Below the pieces are notes generated by a model. It was not told where the DNA came from and made no database searches. It worked only from the letters and a program-made list of their open reading frames with translations. The translations under genes and the position numbers were made by a program. A DNA stretch of 64,000 bases from Lonicera japonica. Lineage: Eukaryota > Streptophyta > Magnoliopsida > Dipsacales > Caprifoliaceae. Each line of letters opens with the position of its first letter. Position 1 is the stretch's first letter. The stretch is taken from assembly GCA_021464415.1 (NCBI GenBank), contig CM038467.1:14463411-14527410 (forward strand). The letters are read 5' to 3'. Below are positions 23,581-34,168 of this stretch, in pieces.

Positions 23581-25713
23581 CTAGCTAGTGCGCCTCTTGA
23601 TCACTGGCTCCTTCCTTGAGTTGAAGTAAACAGTGGCCACAGGCATGCCGAGGCCCAGTTGAAGAGCAAACATGCGAGTGCAGAAGCGGCCTCGTGTCTT
23701 TGGGGGATCCATATTACCAAGCCGCCTTCTCTGCTGGAAAAGCACTAATACATATCGGTGGATCCCTACCGGTGGTTGAGGCCCTGTGTAGGGAAGTATC
23801 TCTATGCCTGCAATCAGGGACGTGCGCAGGATTTTTACTGAGGGGTATATATATAAAAGACCGTAAAAATAATTTTACTTCATAAATCATCACTTAAAGA
23901 ATATGCAAATTACAAACATATATATATATATATATATATGAGAAAAAATGAAAAATTACAATCATATGTATAATAGGCATTTTTTTAAAATCACTATTTG
24001 AAAAAAAATATCTGCACAAACTTAATCATTAAGAATTATTTATCCATCTTTGGTTCACAAGAACAAAGATAAACATTAAGGATCTGTTTGATAACATGGA
24101 AAAGGAAAATAGTTGACTTTTGTGAAACGTTGAAAACTAAGTTGAGACATATGGTGAGATTTTTCTTACTTGGTGATTTTTTCTGTGGAAATTTTTTCTT
24201 AGGTCGTTGAAAAAGAAAATTTTTTCACAAAAAATAATAAAGGATGGAGGACATCTACTCATAAAAATGAGTATAAGATAGAAAGAATCTCATTGCATAC
24301 CTCAACTTATGTTTCAACTTCTTACATAAATTAAATGTTTTTCTTGTTATCAAACCAAGCCTAAAAGTTCCAACGAAGTTAAAGAAATGTTAGAAATAAA
24401 GAATGTTGCACCTATTGCCAAAACAATTTTTGGTGTCTCATTTACAAAAATGTTAATTAATTATTAAAAGGATAATGTCATGTTTAAATATTAGAATTAA
24501 TTGCTTCAGCATTCACAAAAATGAATCGTATTGTCAACGTAAGTAAAAACTATTCACTTTGTTTCAAACAAGGAGCGGCAATTTCCCTTTACATGAAGAC
24601 TCATTAGATTCTCGTTTTCATTTTTGCACATAATAATAGATCAACAATAATAAAAAAATAATTAATAAGTTGTAATCATGAGCACTAATTAAATTGAATC
24701 AATGTTAGTGTTACTCTTAATTTGAAATGAAACGAGTAGTATATTTAATTTATGGTAAAAAATATCCTATTATTTATTATAAATACCAAACATAGAATAT
24801 TTTTAATTATTATAAATATATATATATATATATATATGAAAAAAAATCTAAAAATTGAGGAGGTACGACCATACCCCCTCAGACCAAGGTGGGTACGTCC
24901 CTGCCTGCAGTCAAATATGTATATCATCTTTCTAAACCAACTGATGTGACACACATTATTAATTGTTTAAACTAAAGGAAAATAGTACTAATACAATGAT
25001 CAACTAGTTTGATCATTTTTTTCACATAATACATGTCTGTCACACGAGTTCACTTATTAAAAATTTAGTCATATTAATTTGCTTGGAACAATTAAAACAT
25101 ATGTGTGTGTGTACGCGCTAGTACAGAGTTATATATATATATAGTGTTATTCTTTGAATTGTAGATCAATAAGTTGTTTTACCTTCAGCTGGTGAGGTTT
25201 GGCCTGGTATATCCATGACGATCCTGTGATACATAGAAACAAAAACTAGTGAATCAATCTAAAACATAAAACGGCTCAAATTTAAATTTGATCTACAAAA
25301 ATTTGAAAATAAAATTGACTGCTTGACTAATATATATATAAATATATACCAGTGCACATATTCCCTCAGAGACGGTTCACTGGGGCTAGGAGCATCAGGA
25401 TCTATCATCACCTACACCAACATGCAATTCACTTAGTTAAAATAAATTACTAAAAAAAAAACACACACACACACACGAACGAACAAAAAACGCACATGCA
25501 AGAGAGAGGAGAGAGAACCAATGAGTAAAGTTCATGAGAATCGCCATTGATAACGACTTTGGGAGGGCTATTAGCAGCCGAGGGCTTGATGTCGCAGCCA
25601 TTTGTAACGTGCTTGGAGCCGTAGTGTACAGACATGGTTGCGATGGGGACAAAGGGGTCAATAACGTCCCCAATCACTCTCCCAACAACCAGTGGGTCCA
25701 CATTGAAAGACAT
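23581..25713 (-). CDS. MFT: MOTHER OF FT AND TFL1-like protein (PEBP family)
   Basis: Four exons, 25519-25713, 25350-25411, 25183-25223 and 23581-23807 (195, 62, 41 and 227 nt), give 174 residues. Exons of 62 and 41 nt are the hallmark of plant PEBP genes. The protein starts [18 protein letters not shown] and contains the conserved [19 protein letters not shown] and [12 protein letters not shown], ending [20 protein letters not shown]; this is MFT clade, not FT or TFL1. MFT acts in seed dormancy/germination under ABA and GA control. Tyr83 sits where typical MFT has Trp. The exon 1 donor (TTG/GTTCTC) is weak. Intron 3 holds a hAT element (23815-24903) directly at the exon 4 acceptor. G-box and RY motifs lie upstream. 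Confidence 0.94.
23815..24903. mobile_element. hAT-type element at the MFT intron 3 acceptor
   Basis: Left end CAGGGACGTGCGCAGG; complement of right end CAGGGACGTACCCACC. Target duplication CCTGCAAT (23807-23814) against CCTGCAGT (24904-24911), one mismatch in eight. CAGGG termini with 8-bp duplications are typical of hAT. Length 1089 bp; AT-rich interior with (TA)n runs and no transposase. On the MFT strand the duplicated 8 bp contain the splice acceptor, so the element lies between an old and a new copy of it. Confidence 0.88.
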
Positions 25714-25853
25714 GGTGGGTGATGGAAACCTAGCTAGGTAGCTAGATAGAGTGAGAAAGAGAGAGCTGTGAGAGAGGGCAATGGTGGGTGGGGTGTGGAA
25801 TTGTGAAAGGAAGGGTTAGGTTTTTAAAGTGGAGGGTGGCACCAGTTAGATTA

Positions 25854-25861
25854 ACACGTGT
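25854..25861. promoter_or_regulatory. G-box/ABRE-like site upstream of MFT
   Basis: ACACGTGT is palindromic and holds the CACGTG core bound by bZIP factors such as ABI5. It lies about 140 bp upstream of the MFT start codon. Function here is inferred from MFT regulation known in Arabidopsis. Confidence 0.5.
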
Positions 25862-25939
25862 GAGGTGTTTTGTACAAGAAAACATAATAGCATGGGGAGT
25901 TTGTAGTTTTGTGATGGTGAAAAAACAACCCATCGGTTA

Positions 25940-25946
25940 CATGCAT
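25940..25946. promoter_or_regulatory. RY (Sph) motif upstream of MFT
   Basis: CATGCAT contains the RY core CATGCA recognised by B3 factors such as ABI3/FUS3. It is about 80 bp further upstream than the G-box. The pair fits seed-specific, ABA-linked expression, but the motif is short and may occur by chance. Confidence 0.4.
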
Positions 25947-26054
25947 TTGAACCGTGGTATTGTGGAAAAGTTGATATAAGGGATAAGTTTGGTTGAGAAA
26001 AATACAAAAACCCGAAATTAGGGGTCAGAAAACTAAAATTAAGGTGTTAGGGTT

Positions 26055-26472
26055 AGAACATCTCCAATGATACACAAATCTTATATGTCAAGCCACTTTT
26101 ACACAAATCTTGAAATCGAAAAAAATTTATGTCCCAATGATACTTTTATAAACTTTTGTGTAAAATTTGAATAAACTAAGATATTAATACATGTTTGATG
26201 TCATTTTGTACAATTATTATTATTATTATTTAGAGTTTATGCACACGTAATCTTATAATTAATGACAATGGATCTTGATTTCTTGATCTTGATGAGTATA
26301 TTTCAAATATATAATTTTTATTAGTATATATATTTTATGTTAAAAGTTATTTTATTTTAAAGTTTTATAAAAAAAAATTGGGAGAGAAAAAACTGATGTG
26401 GCAGTGTAAACTTGAAATGTATTTTACACATCCATTTTACACAAAAACAAAATTCAAAACACTGCTGGAGAT
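26055..26472. mobile_element. GAGCATCTCCAAT-type MITE upstream of MFT
   Basis: Begins AGAACATCTCCAATGATACAC; the complement of the right end reads ATCTCCAGCAGTG and continues with TTTTGTGTAAAATGG, matching the TTTGTGTAAAATTTG motif of the left half. Similar elements are at 38,714-39,075 and, in part, at 19,955. No coding capacity; borders uncertain by a few bases. Confidence 0.5.
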
Positions 26473-27665
26473 AAAAAAAAAATTACAAGTTATGTAAATT
26501 ATACACAAAATAACAATATATACTACTATCTGTTAAAAATAATAATATATACTACTATTGAAAATGTTCTTAGGTAGAAGAAAGATTAATTATGTAGAAT
26601 CATATTTTATTTTATTTTTTTGAAAGCAATAATCAGATTTTTTTAACTGTGGGTTAAAGTTGTGTTATAAATTGTATAAGACCTGCAGGTTCCATAAGAG
26701 TAGAAGGAGATTTTAATATTTTTTTAAAAATAATACATTTGTGGTTTGAACCAGAGAAACAGAAAGAGGAAGGGATGAATCAAAAAAATATATTAAAACA
26801 TGTGTATTTTTAACAAGTGCGATAGTAAAAAATGACTTTAAGTAGGCCGCAGTAATCGAAAAGAAAAGAAATAGATGGATAGTCAATACTCAATAGCATG
26901 TTTTAGTGTAAATTTATTTTATTTTATATTTTTTTTTGTAAAAAAGAGTGAAAGGGATGGTTAGTGGCTTCTAAACTTTATTTTATTTCCTTAAGAAATG
27001 AAAATTTGATAGAATTGTATATTTATATACAAAAATAACTCTCTTTATAATAAAAACAAAAGATAGGTGTAAAACAATACAAACATATTATACCTGAGTG
27101 CGGAAAAAGGTGTGTTATCCACCTTCAGCTATGGTTTGAACCATAGAAAACTTATTCTCTTTCTTTATTTCCCGTGGTCGAATAAAAGGTGTATTAATGG
27201 TAAACTAACATATCTGATATAGTGATATATTTTTTTCATTTTCTTTTACTATCTTCTGCAAACAAATTAATGTTTACTTTATTTCCTTCCATCTCTATAA
27301 TTAACAATACATCCAAACAATATAAAATATAATATTATCTTTTCAATTCATTTTATTTCTTTTCTTCCCGTGCATTAATTATGTTATTAAGACAAAAAAA
27401 ATGAAAAAAAAAAATAGTTAGTAAGAAATGAATAGTAGTTCTATGATAAGAAGGTACATTACGGCAAGGACTGTAGGTTTGAGTTTTATTATTTAAGATG
27501 AATGCTTAGATCTATTTTTGGAAAATAAATTACGTTATACTCAACTTTGAAAAAAAACATAAAAAAATTAAGCAAGGGTATAATGGAAACGTGAAAATAT
27601 GACATACCTTTAAATAAAAAAAGCGCTGAAAAATAGTTTTTATAAATGATAAAAATAGGCCCCTA
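26473..27665. other. Intergenic, nothing recognised
   Basis: AT-rich with many homopolymer runs. No supported gene or clear terminal repeat. Confidence 0.5.
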
Positions 27666-27680
27666 AGTCCATACTTCCTC

Positions 27681-27811
27681 AACCAAATCTCTTGGTTCAA
27701 TGGTATAAGGCTGTCATTGGGACAACTTTGGGCCGACTTAAAACTCCCAAAGTCGATTCAATCGAGGTGCAAGAAAGCTGGCCTGAATATCTCGTGGGGA
27801 ACCAAAAAAAC
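27681..27811 (+). mobile_element. SINE (Au-like) with perfect 15-bp target duplication
   Basis: The 15 bp AGTCCATACTTCCTC flank the insert exactly (27666-27680 and 27812-27826). The insert has a tRNA-like head with box A-like GTTCAATGGTATAAGG and box B-like AGTCGATTCAATC, and the tail GGTGCAAGAAAGCTGGCCTG followed by an A-run, resembling the 3' part of plant Au SINEs. Length 131 bp. The family name is from memory; the retroposition itself is well supported. Confidence 0.8.
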
Positions 27812-27826
27812 AGTCCATACTTCCTC

Positions 27827-29795
27827 TGTGACTTTTGAAGAGTTACAAAAAAATTATGAAACATTTTAACTTAAACGTCAAAAAAAGTTTCAGAATATAA
27901 TTAATATTCAAAATTAATATATATTTTTTTAACTACTGAATATGATATCAAAAAGAAATAAGTATTTTATCCAAATATGTGAAAGTTAAAATAGGAGGAT
28001 GGCTAAGCTCAAACTAAGAAGGGAAAACGCTTTGGGCCAAGGAGTTAAACGGAGCTTCCTCAACGTTATTTACTTGGGCCCATTTAGGAGCCTACGCCAT
28101 GTATCTTTATGGGATGCGAAGCCCATGCTGATGTACTTGCGCGCTCATAATTTTTGCCGAAATTTTAGGGAAAGCTGATATTAATTTTTTATTTTTTTTT
28201 TACTCAACACTTCATGATGAACTTAAAATGCTTTAAGTGTTAGAAAAAGCTTTTATAAAAATGTACTTTTTATTTTTTAAATAAATGTTTCTTCTCAAAG
28301 AACTTGTGAATATGTTGTTTGTTCGGATTTATTTAACTTTAAATTATGAACGTATGTTATATAACATACGATTATTTAAGAATAGCATAACATCAAATTT
28401 TAATAAATTAAACATTGAATATACGATGTAAGAAGAAAAAAAATCAATGTTACGACTTGAATCTTGGAAACAATATATAAAAGAAATTTACATGTATAGA
28501 TAGTTCTTGCATTATACATTTTTCCTCTTATTATGACAATTATTAAAATTTAATGAGATTCTAAGTAATAGTTGAGATCAACACGTAAGCATCTAATTCA
28601 CGTGGTTCTATCAAACGATCAATTAATTTACCCCTACAATAGGTATATTTCTTATGATTCTCACTAAAATGAAAAATACAATAAAACTTGCACTATTGAA
28701 AAGGGCACCATTTTGCGTAATCTATTACCATTTTTTCATAAAATATATTTCACTTTTATTTTTAGTTAAGAGTTTTAAAAAAATGATGAATATGGTAAGG
28801 AGTCGAGACGAGAAATTTGCAGACACATTTATAACATATGCCCGGCCAGTGAATCTTTATTTACAACCATCGTTCAAAAATAGGAGCGTAATTTAACATA
28901 TATATATATATATATATATATTGTGTAAACGTACTCAACATTAATTGACCGATACAAAGTTCATGTGGTAGTTGATGTAACTGATCAATGTAGTGGTTTA
29001 TCATGCATATAGCATGAGAAATATATTTGAGGACAGTGGACCAACCTTAATTTATTGGTCTATATATATGCATGATAATGAATATACATATATAATTGTG
29101 ATCATCGATCTTTTAACACTACTACCGCGTGCAAAGCTACCAATTCCATAGTTATATATGGAAAGAGAAAATTTATTGTCAAACCAATTTTATTTTAATT
29201 TAAAACTAATAAAAATAAAATAATTTTCTCTAACTAAAAATTATTACTCTAATAATAGTATGTCCCTAGCAAAAATGTAGTAGTGATTTGTAATTATTTA
29301 CAGCAAGACTATCTGTCATGTAGTGGATAACCATATAACCAAATATGCGAATATTGTATTAGAATTGAATAAGCATTAAAAAAAAGGCAGTGTTATTTAT
29401 ACCCTTTAAATATGTCACAAACACCCACCTCTAGAATTTAAATAAAAAATTAAAAACACATTTTAACAAACTCTTATTTATCACAACCCCCCCCCCCCCT
29501 CTCTCTCCATTGCCTGATGTTGGACAAGTGCTTAACAACATACTTTTCTCATTTAAGCTGAATTTATGGGCTAGAAATTAGGTAGAATGTCTTATTACAC
29601 ATTGATTTTTACCAAAACTCCAATGAATACATTTTTTTTGAATGAAGAGCCTATTTTTAATTGTTGATTAGTGTAAGCGGCCTATTTTATTTTATATTTT
29701 AAATGAATGTATTTGAATAAATTTAAATATCATTTAATTAATAAAAACATGTTATATATTACCCAAATTACCCACTCCTTATGAAATTTGCACAA
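27827..29795. other. Intergenic, AT-rich
   Basis: Includes a (TA)n run at about 28,899-28,921 and a run of 13 C at 29,487-29,499. A small frame at 28,654-28,896 has no recognisable family. No gene supported. Confidence 0.5.
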
Positions 29796-30058
29796 AAAAT
29801 ATGGATTGCAAAGTTCATATTGCAGTAAAATATGGATTGCAAAGTTCATATTGCAATGAAATATGGATTACAAAGTTCATATTGCAGTGAAATATGGACT
29901 GCAATATGAACTTTGCACTAGAAATATAGATTGCAACGTTCACATTGTAGTAAAATATAAACTGCAATATGAATTTTACACCAGAAATATGGATTGCAAA
30001 GTTCATATTGCAGTGAAATATGGACTGCAAAGCTCATATTGCAGTCCATATTTTAATG
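29796..30058. repeat. Array of about 31-bp units in both orientations
   Basis: Units built on ATGGATTGCAAAGTTCATAT plus TGCAGTGAAAT repeat about eight times, some inverted. One pair forms a perfect hairpin: CAAAGTTCATATTGCAGT (29871-29888), 9-base loop, and its complement (29898-29915). Open frames on both strands are by-products of the repeat. Function unknown. Confidence 0.85.
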
Positions 30059-30691
30059 CATATTGGTATTTTTTAGTTTATTTTAAGAGTTGGAATGTCA
30101 TTTTGCAATGCAAAAAAAAAGACATATGTCATATTATCAATAAAATAAAAAATAGGCCTTTTATTTACAAAAAAAATATTCCTTAGCTTTAATGTGAAAA
30201 TCTTTCACCAATAAGGCCTTTTTTTTAATTGTCCGATTTATGTGAGCACACTCATATCTCATTAAACAAGTCTCATTTGGAAAACACTTCAGCACTGTAT
30301 TACCTGATGTTTGGCAAATTCTTACCAACAAACTTTTCCTAAATAGTCTAGGTATATGTAACTGCATTCACATTAGGCGAGCTTTAGGAGAACGTTAGTG
30401 ATAATAAATTTACTTTCATGAAATGTTTGTAACAAGAGAAGTATTTGTGATAACACCACTCTTAGAAAAAATAGTATAATGGATGGAAAAAGCGAACACT
30501 TTTTCAAAATATTGATAATATAAATAATTAATTTTCAAACAATTTCGAAAAAAGATTCCAACACACACATACATGACCCCGTAGTTACTAAAAGCCAGTG
30601 CAAGTGTCGTTTCTTTGTTCAAACTCATCATTTTTATTTTATTTTTTCATTCTTTAAAATTATTATTATTTTATATTTGTTAAGGTAAACC
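30059..30691. other. Intergenic, nothing recognised
   Basis: AT-rich, no supported gene. Confidence 0.5.
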
Positions 30692-30699
30692 CATAGTCT

Positions 30700-31046
30700 C
30701 ATAGGCGGATTCAAGAATTTTCTTAGGGGTGGACTAATAGTAACATACAAAAAATATCGAAAGTATAATTATATAGTAAAAAGAAAATTTAATAGCATAA
30801 TTTAAATATTTAAATTCACACATAACGAAAAGTATCTAATAAAGTTGAATTCGACGAGTTTTTAAATAATTTGAATTCATCTATTACAGTTTACAGCTAA
30901 TATATATTTGAACTGCGTTAAGGCGCGGGCTAAAATTTAACAAAGAAGTAGGCTTAAACTATTTATTTTATAAATTTTTATTAATATTAATAAATTTTTT
31001 AAAAAATTTCTCTGTAATGAAACCCACTCTATCCTATCTGCCTCTG
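30700..31046. mobile_element. Short hAT-type element
   Basis: Left end CATAGGCGGAT, complement of right end CAGAGGCAGAT. Flanks CATAGTCT (30692-30699) and CATAGTCC (31047-31054) agree in seven of eight bases. The left subterminal sequence (AAGAATTTTCTTAGGGGTGG) resembles those of the elements at 23,815 and 38,072. 347 bp, non-coding. Confidence 0.65.
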
Positions 31047-31054
31047 CATAGTCC

Positions 31055-31492
31055 TGCAATATTTTTCTCTTTGATTGGTAGAATATGTAAGGTGAGAAAG
31101 AAGCTGATCGAACAAAATTAATTATTGAAATCGAGGAACTCTATCCTTTTTATTTGTCGCGATGTTTAATCTGCACCCAGAATCACGTGATGTTAGCGTC
31201 CTTTCTTTGTAAAGAAAACAGTAAATTAATATACGAAACCAAAAGGGCGACACTGATCGATAATAAAGCAAAAAGAAGAATCATTATCTCTTCATAGTTG
31301 GCCAACACTTTTTGTTCCTTTATGTAAAAAAGCTAAACACATATATATATATAATAAATCTTTGTGAAGCATTTGCAGGTCATTAATTAGTAAATAGTAC
31401 TCTTGAGAATTCCCTTGGATTATAAAATATTCACAGTGGGATTGATTACTCGTGTACATTTTTTCATCAAACACTTGCAGACCATATATATA
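31055..31492. other. Intergenic, nothing recognised
   Basis: No gene supported; (TA)n near 31,341 and 31,484. Confidence 0.5.
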
Positions 31493-32660
31493 TAGCAAAT
31501 GCTATCCATCGTCATTGCTATTGATAAATTTTATAAATAATCACCAAACTTTATTTTGTTATAATCGAACTATTAAACTTTAAAAAAATACTGTTAGTGG
31601 CCTCTTTGTCAAATCTCACCGTTAAAAACTAACATAACCATGTCATGTGCAAAATGTTCTGGGCATTTAAGTCATTTTCTTTTTTCTTTGTTTTTTCTTT
31701 TCCCTTTTTCCCTTTTCTTTTCTTTCTTTATTCTCCTTCCTCCGAGTTGATTCTTCTTCCGCCATTCTTCTTCTTTCATCCCCACCCTCATCTCCGCCAC
31801 CACTGACGACGCACCCCCCCTCATTACCATTGTCGTGCTCACGGTGGAGATCGTTCCGTGATTTGGTTTATGAGAAACCTCAGCTGTTGGATTTCTCCTC
31901 CTCGCCTCGCCGTTGCACCATCGCCACAACCACCACTGGAACCACCAGTACCGAATCTAACAGCAACAGATCCAGCTAGTGCGAAAACGACTTCATAGCG
32001 GAGGAATCCGATCTATACTCCGATGCCGTGTAAAGGATAAACACATGTTAGGGTAATGAATGAATAGAGCAGAGCAGATTAAAAGAACTTGTTGTTATTA
32101 CCTGTTTTGAAGAAAATGGAAGGGGTGGGCAAAGAAAACCCTAGCACTTTTTCCAAAATCCTCTATTTGTGTGTGTATGGAGGAGATGAGATAGAAAGAG
32201 AACACAATTAAAAGAGTGAGAGAAATTTTCGCGGGACCAAAACAACGGGCACCCATTTATAACGGCCAAAATTGAAATAATTACAAGCCAATTCAAAACG
32301 AATTCTAGTGTGAATCAATTGCTATTTGATTTATTTAGAGATGAATTGAGCAAAAATGGAAAGCAAAAGGAGAACTGTGAAAGTGAAATTGATAGTGAGG
32401 TTTTGAGAATAGCGAAGAAGAAGAAGAAGAAGAGAAGAAGAAAGAAAGAAAAAAAAAAGAAAAGGGAAAAGAAAAATGACTTAAATGCCCCTAACATTTC
32501 GCACATGACATGGTTCCGTTAGTTTTTAAAGGTGGGATTTGGCAGAGTGGTTACTGATAGTACTTTTTAAAAGTGTAATGGTTCGATTGTAACAGAATAA
32601 AATTGAGTGATTATTAGTAGAATTTGCCAATAGTACAATGGCCATTAATAGTATTTACTA
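31493..32660. mobile_element. Long-TIR DNA transposon, Pack-MULE candidate
   Basis: The left arm (31,493 to about 31,690) and the complement of the right arm (about 32,470 to 32,660) match over roughly 180-190 bp: both contain TAAATAATCAC/TACTAATAATCAC, GTTATAATCGAAC/GTTACAATCGAAC, AAAAACTAAC, CCATGTCATGTGC and GGCATTTAAGTCATTTT. The interior (31,740-32,240) is much richer in GC and resembles gene sequence. Target duplication cannot be judged because both flanks are (TA)n. Long arms with a gene-like interior fit a Mutator-like element carrying captured DNA. Confidence 0.65.
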
Positions 32661-32875
32661 TATATATATATTAATTTCTTTAGTGGGTTTAAAGGGGAAG
32701 ATGTTTCTAAAAGATGCAATTTTAATTTATGTTCAAATTATTAAAAATGGATGTAATTAAATATTGTGATAAGTATGAGTACTCGATCACCAGGAGGCAA
32801 TTTTCATTTCAGAAATATCAATCTTTCAAACTCAGACATTGGAAGGTAAAAAAAAAATCAATAGATATGAAAAAT

Positions 32876-33022
32876 GAGAGGGGTTGGCCCAGTGGTAGGC
32901 AACCTCCACCCTTGCCTTGAGGTCAAGGGTTCGACTCATGGGGTGGGAGGGGAGGGTTTTTCTTTATTTGTAGGATTAAGGGAGAGACTTATACCTCCCT
33001 TAAATTTTAAGAAAAAAAAAAA
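32876..33022 (+). mobile_element. tRNA-derived SINE, copy 1
   Basis: Starts GAGAGGGGTTGGCCCAGTGG (box A-like), has box B GGTTCGACTC, and ends CCTCCCTTAAATTTTAAG plus an A-run. Nearly identical copies are at 41,846 and 59,221. A possible short target duplication AATAGAT is seen on both sides but is weak. Confidence 0.85.
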
Positions 33023-34168
33023 ATAGATTTAATGCATGCCAATTACAAGGAGGGTCCTATTGTTCATCTAACTTTGTTAGACATTAATTCGTCAAATTTA
33101 ATTCCCCTCCAAGCCCCAATTATAACCATATGTCCGGTTGGTCAGCTACTTTTGGTCACATCACTAGTTTTTTCAATATGTATTTTGAGAGTATATATTA
33201 GTACTAAAATGACATAATTGATGTACTAACAAAAATTAAAGAAGAAAATTTAAATTAATGACTATTTTCCCGAAAGTAAGCAAGATCATTGATTGGTAGG
33301 AGCATAATATTCATAATGATAACAGAGTTAGTTAACTACCGGTTGAGTATTAAGTTAAGTCCCAATCAAAGCACCAAACTCATCTTCGATCTTCAAAAAC
33401 TTAATATACATTCCATAGTGGTTTAACATTATTTACCTTTTATAAGTTATAATTGATGTTTAAATCCTTCAAAATAAATAAGCTAATTGCTACCATACAT
33501 ATACATAAAGTCAGTTAAGTCTCGCGTCTAATCCCCTTTTAAATCTGCGTTAATTTTTGAATTGCATTGATGAATGATACCAATAATTGCCGCTCGATCT
33601 CATGTTATCATCTTTATAATAATACATTTCTAATATTATTAGTACACACTGCTCCATACTAACTAAATTTGTATACACCACTTGTAAATCAAATTTTCTT
33701 AAAAAGAATTAATAATGATAACAAAAGAATTATTATAACACTCTAATCCCCCAGTTCTCTCTTAATTAACTTTGTAGGTCATAGGTTTAAACATTTTATT
33801 CTTTCTCTGAGTTCCACATTGCATGTATTATCGGAATATACGTTACTTGTTGAAAGAAAACAAATTTTATGCACACTGACTAATCTCTAAAACAAGTATT
33901 GACCAGAGTCATGTACTGTTAGCTGCTAATATTAATGCAAATTTATTGAAGGAAAAAACAATCCCGTTGTACCCCACCTTAGCCTTCGGTTCCCGTATTA
34001 TTTAACAACTCTACTGCTCCACTCCCTCCCTCCCTCTCTCTCTCTCTTCGCCCGCCATAAATTAAAGCAAAAAAGAAAACCATACCCCAACCCCAATTGA
34101 TTAAAAGTCACTTCACTTCCCTTCATCTGTACCCGCAAAGGTCTCCTTCCTCACATTCTCTTTAAGCC
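33023..34168. other. Intergenic and upstream region of the GPI-anchored protein gene
   Basis: AT-rich until about 33,950, then pyrimidine-rich ((TC)n at 34,021-34,050), likely the promoter/5' leader of the next gene. Confidence 0.5.

Noticed and set aside
24745..24954. Open frames on both strands near the right end of the hAT element in MFT intron 3
   Set aside because: Short, overlapping on opposite strands and extending across the transposon border.
29796..30058. Possible CRISPR-like array
   Set aside because: Units are contiguous without unique spacers and occur in both orientations; the DNA is from a plant nucleus.
29815..30186. Open frames on both strands over the 31-bp repeat array
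   Set aside because: The repeat unit lacks stops in several frames; the frames only mirror the repeat.
31672..31929. 85-codon frame on the minus strand
   Set aside because: It runs into a low-complexity Lys/Glu tail produced by a pyrimidine tract in the transposon arm.
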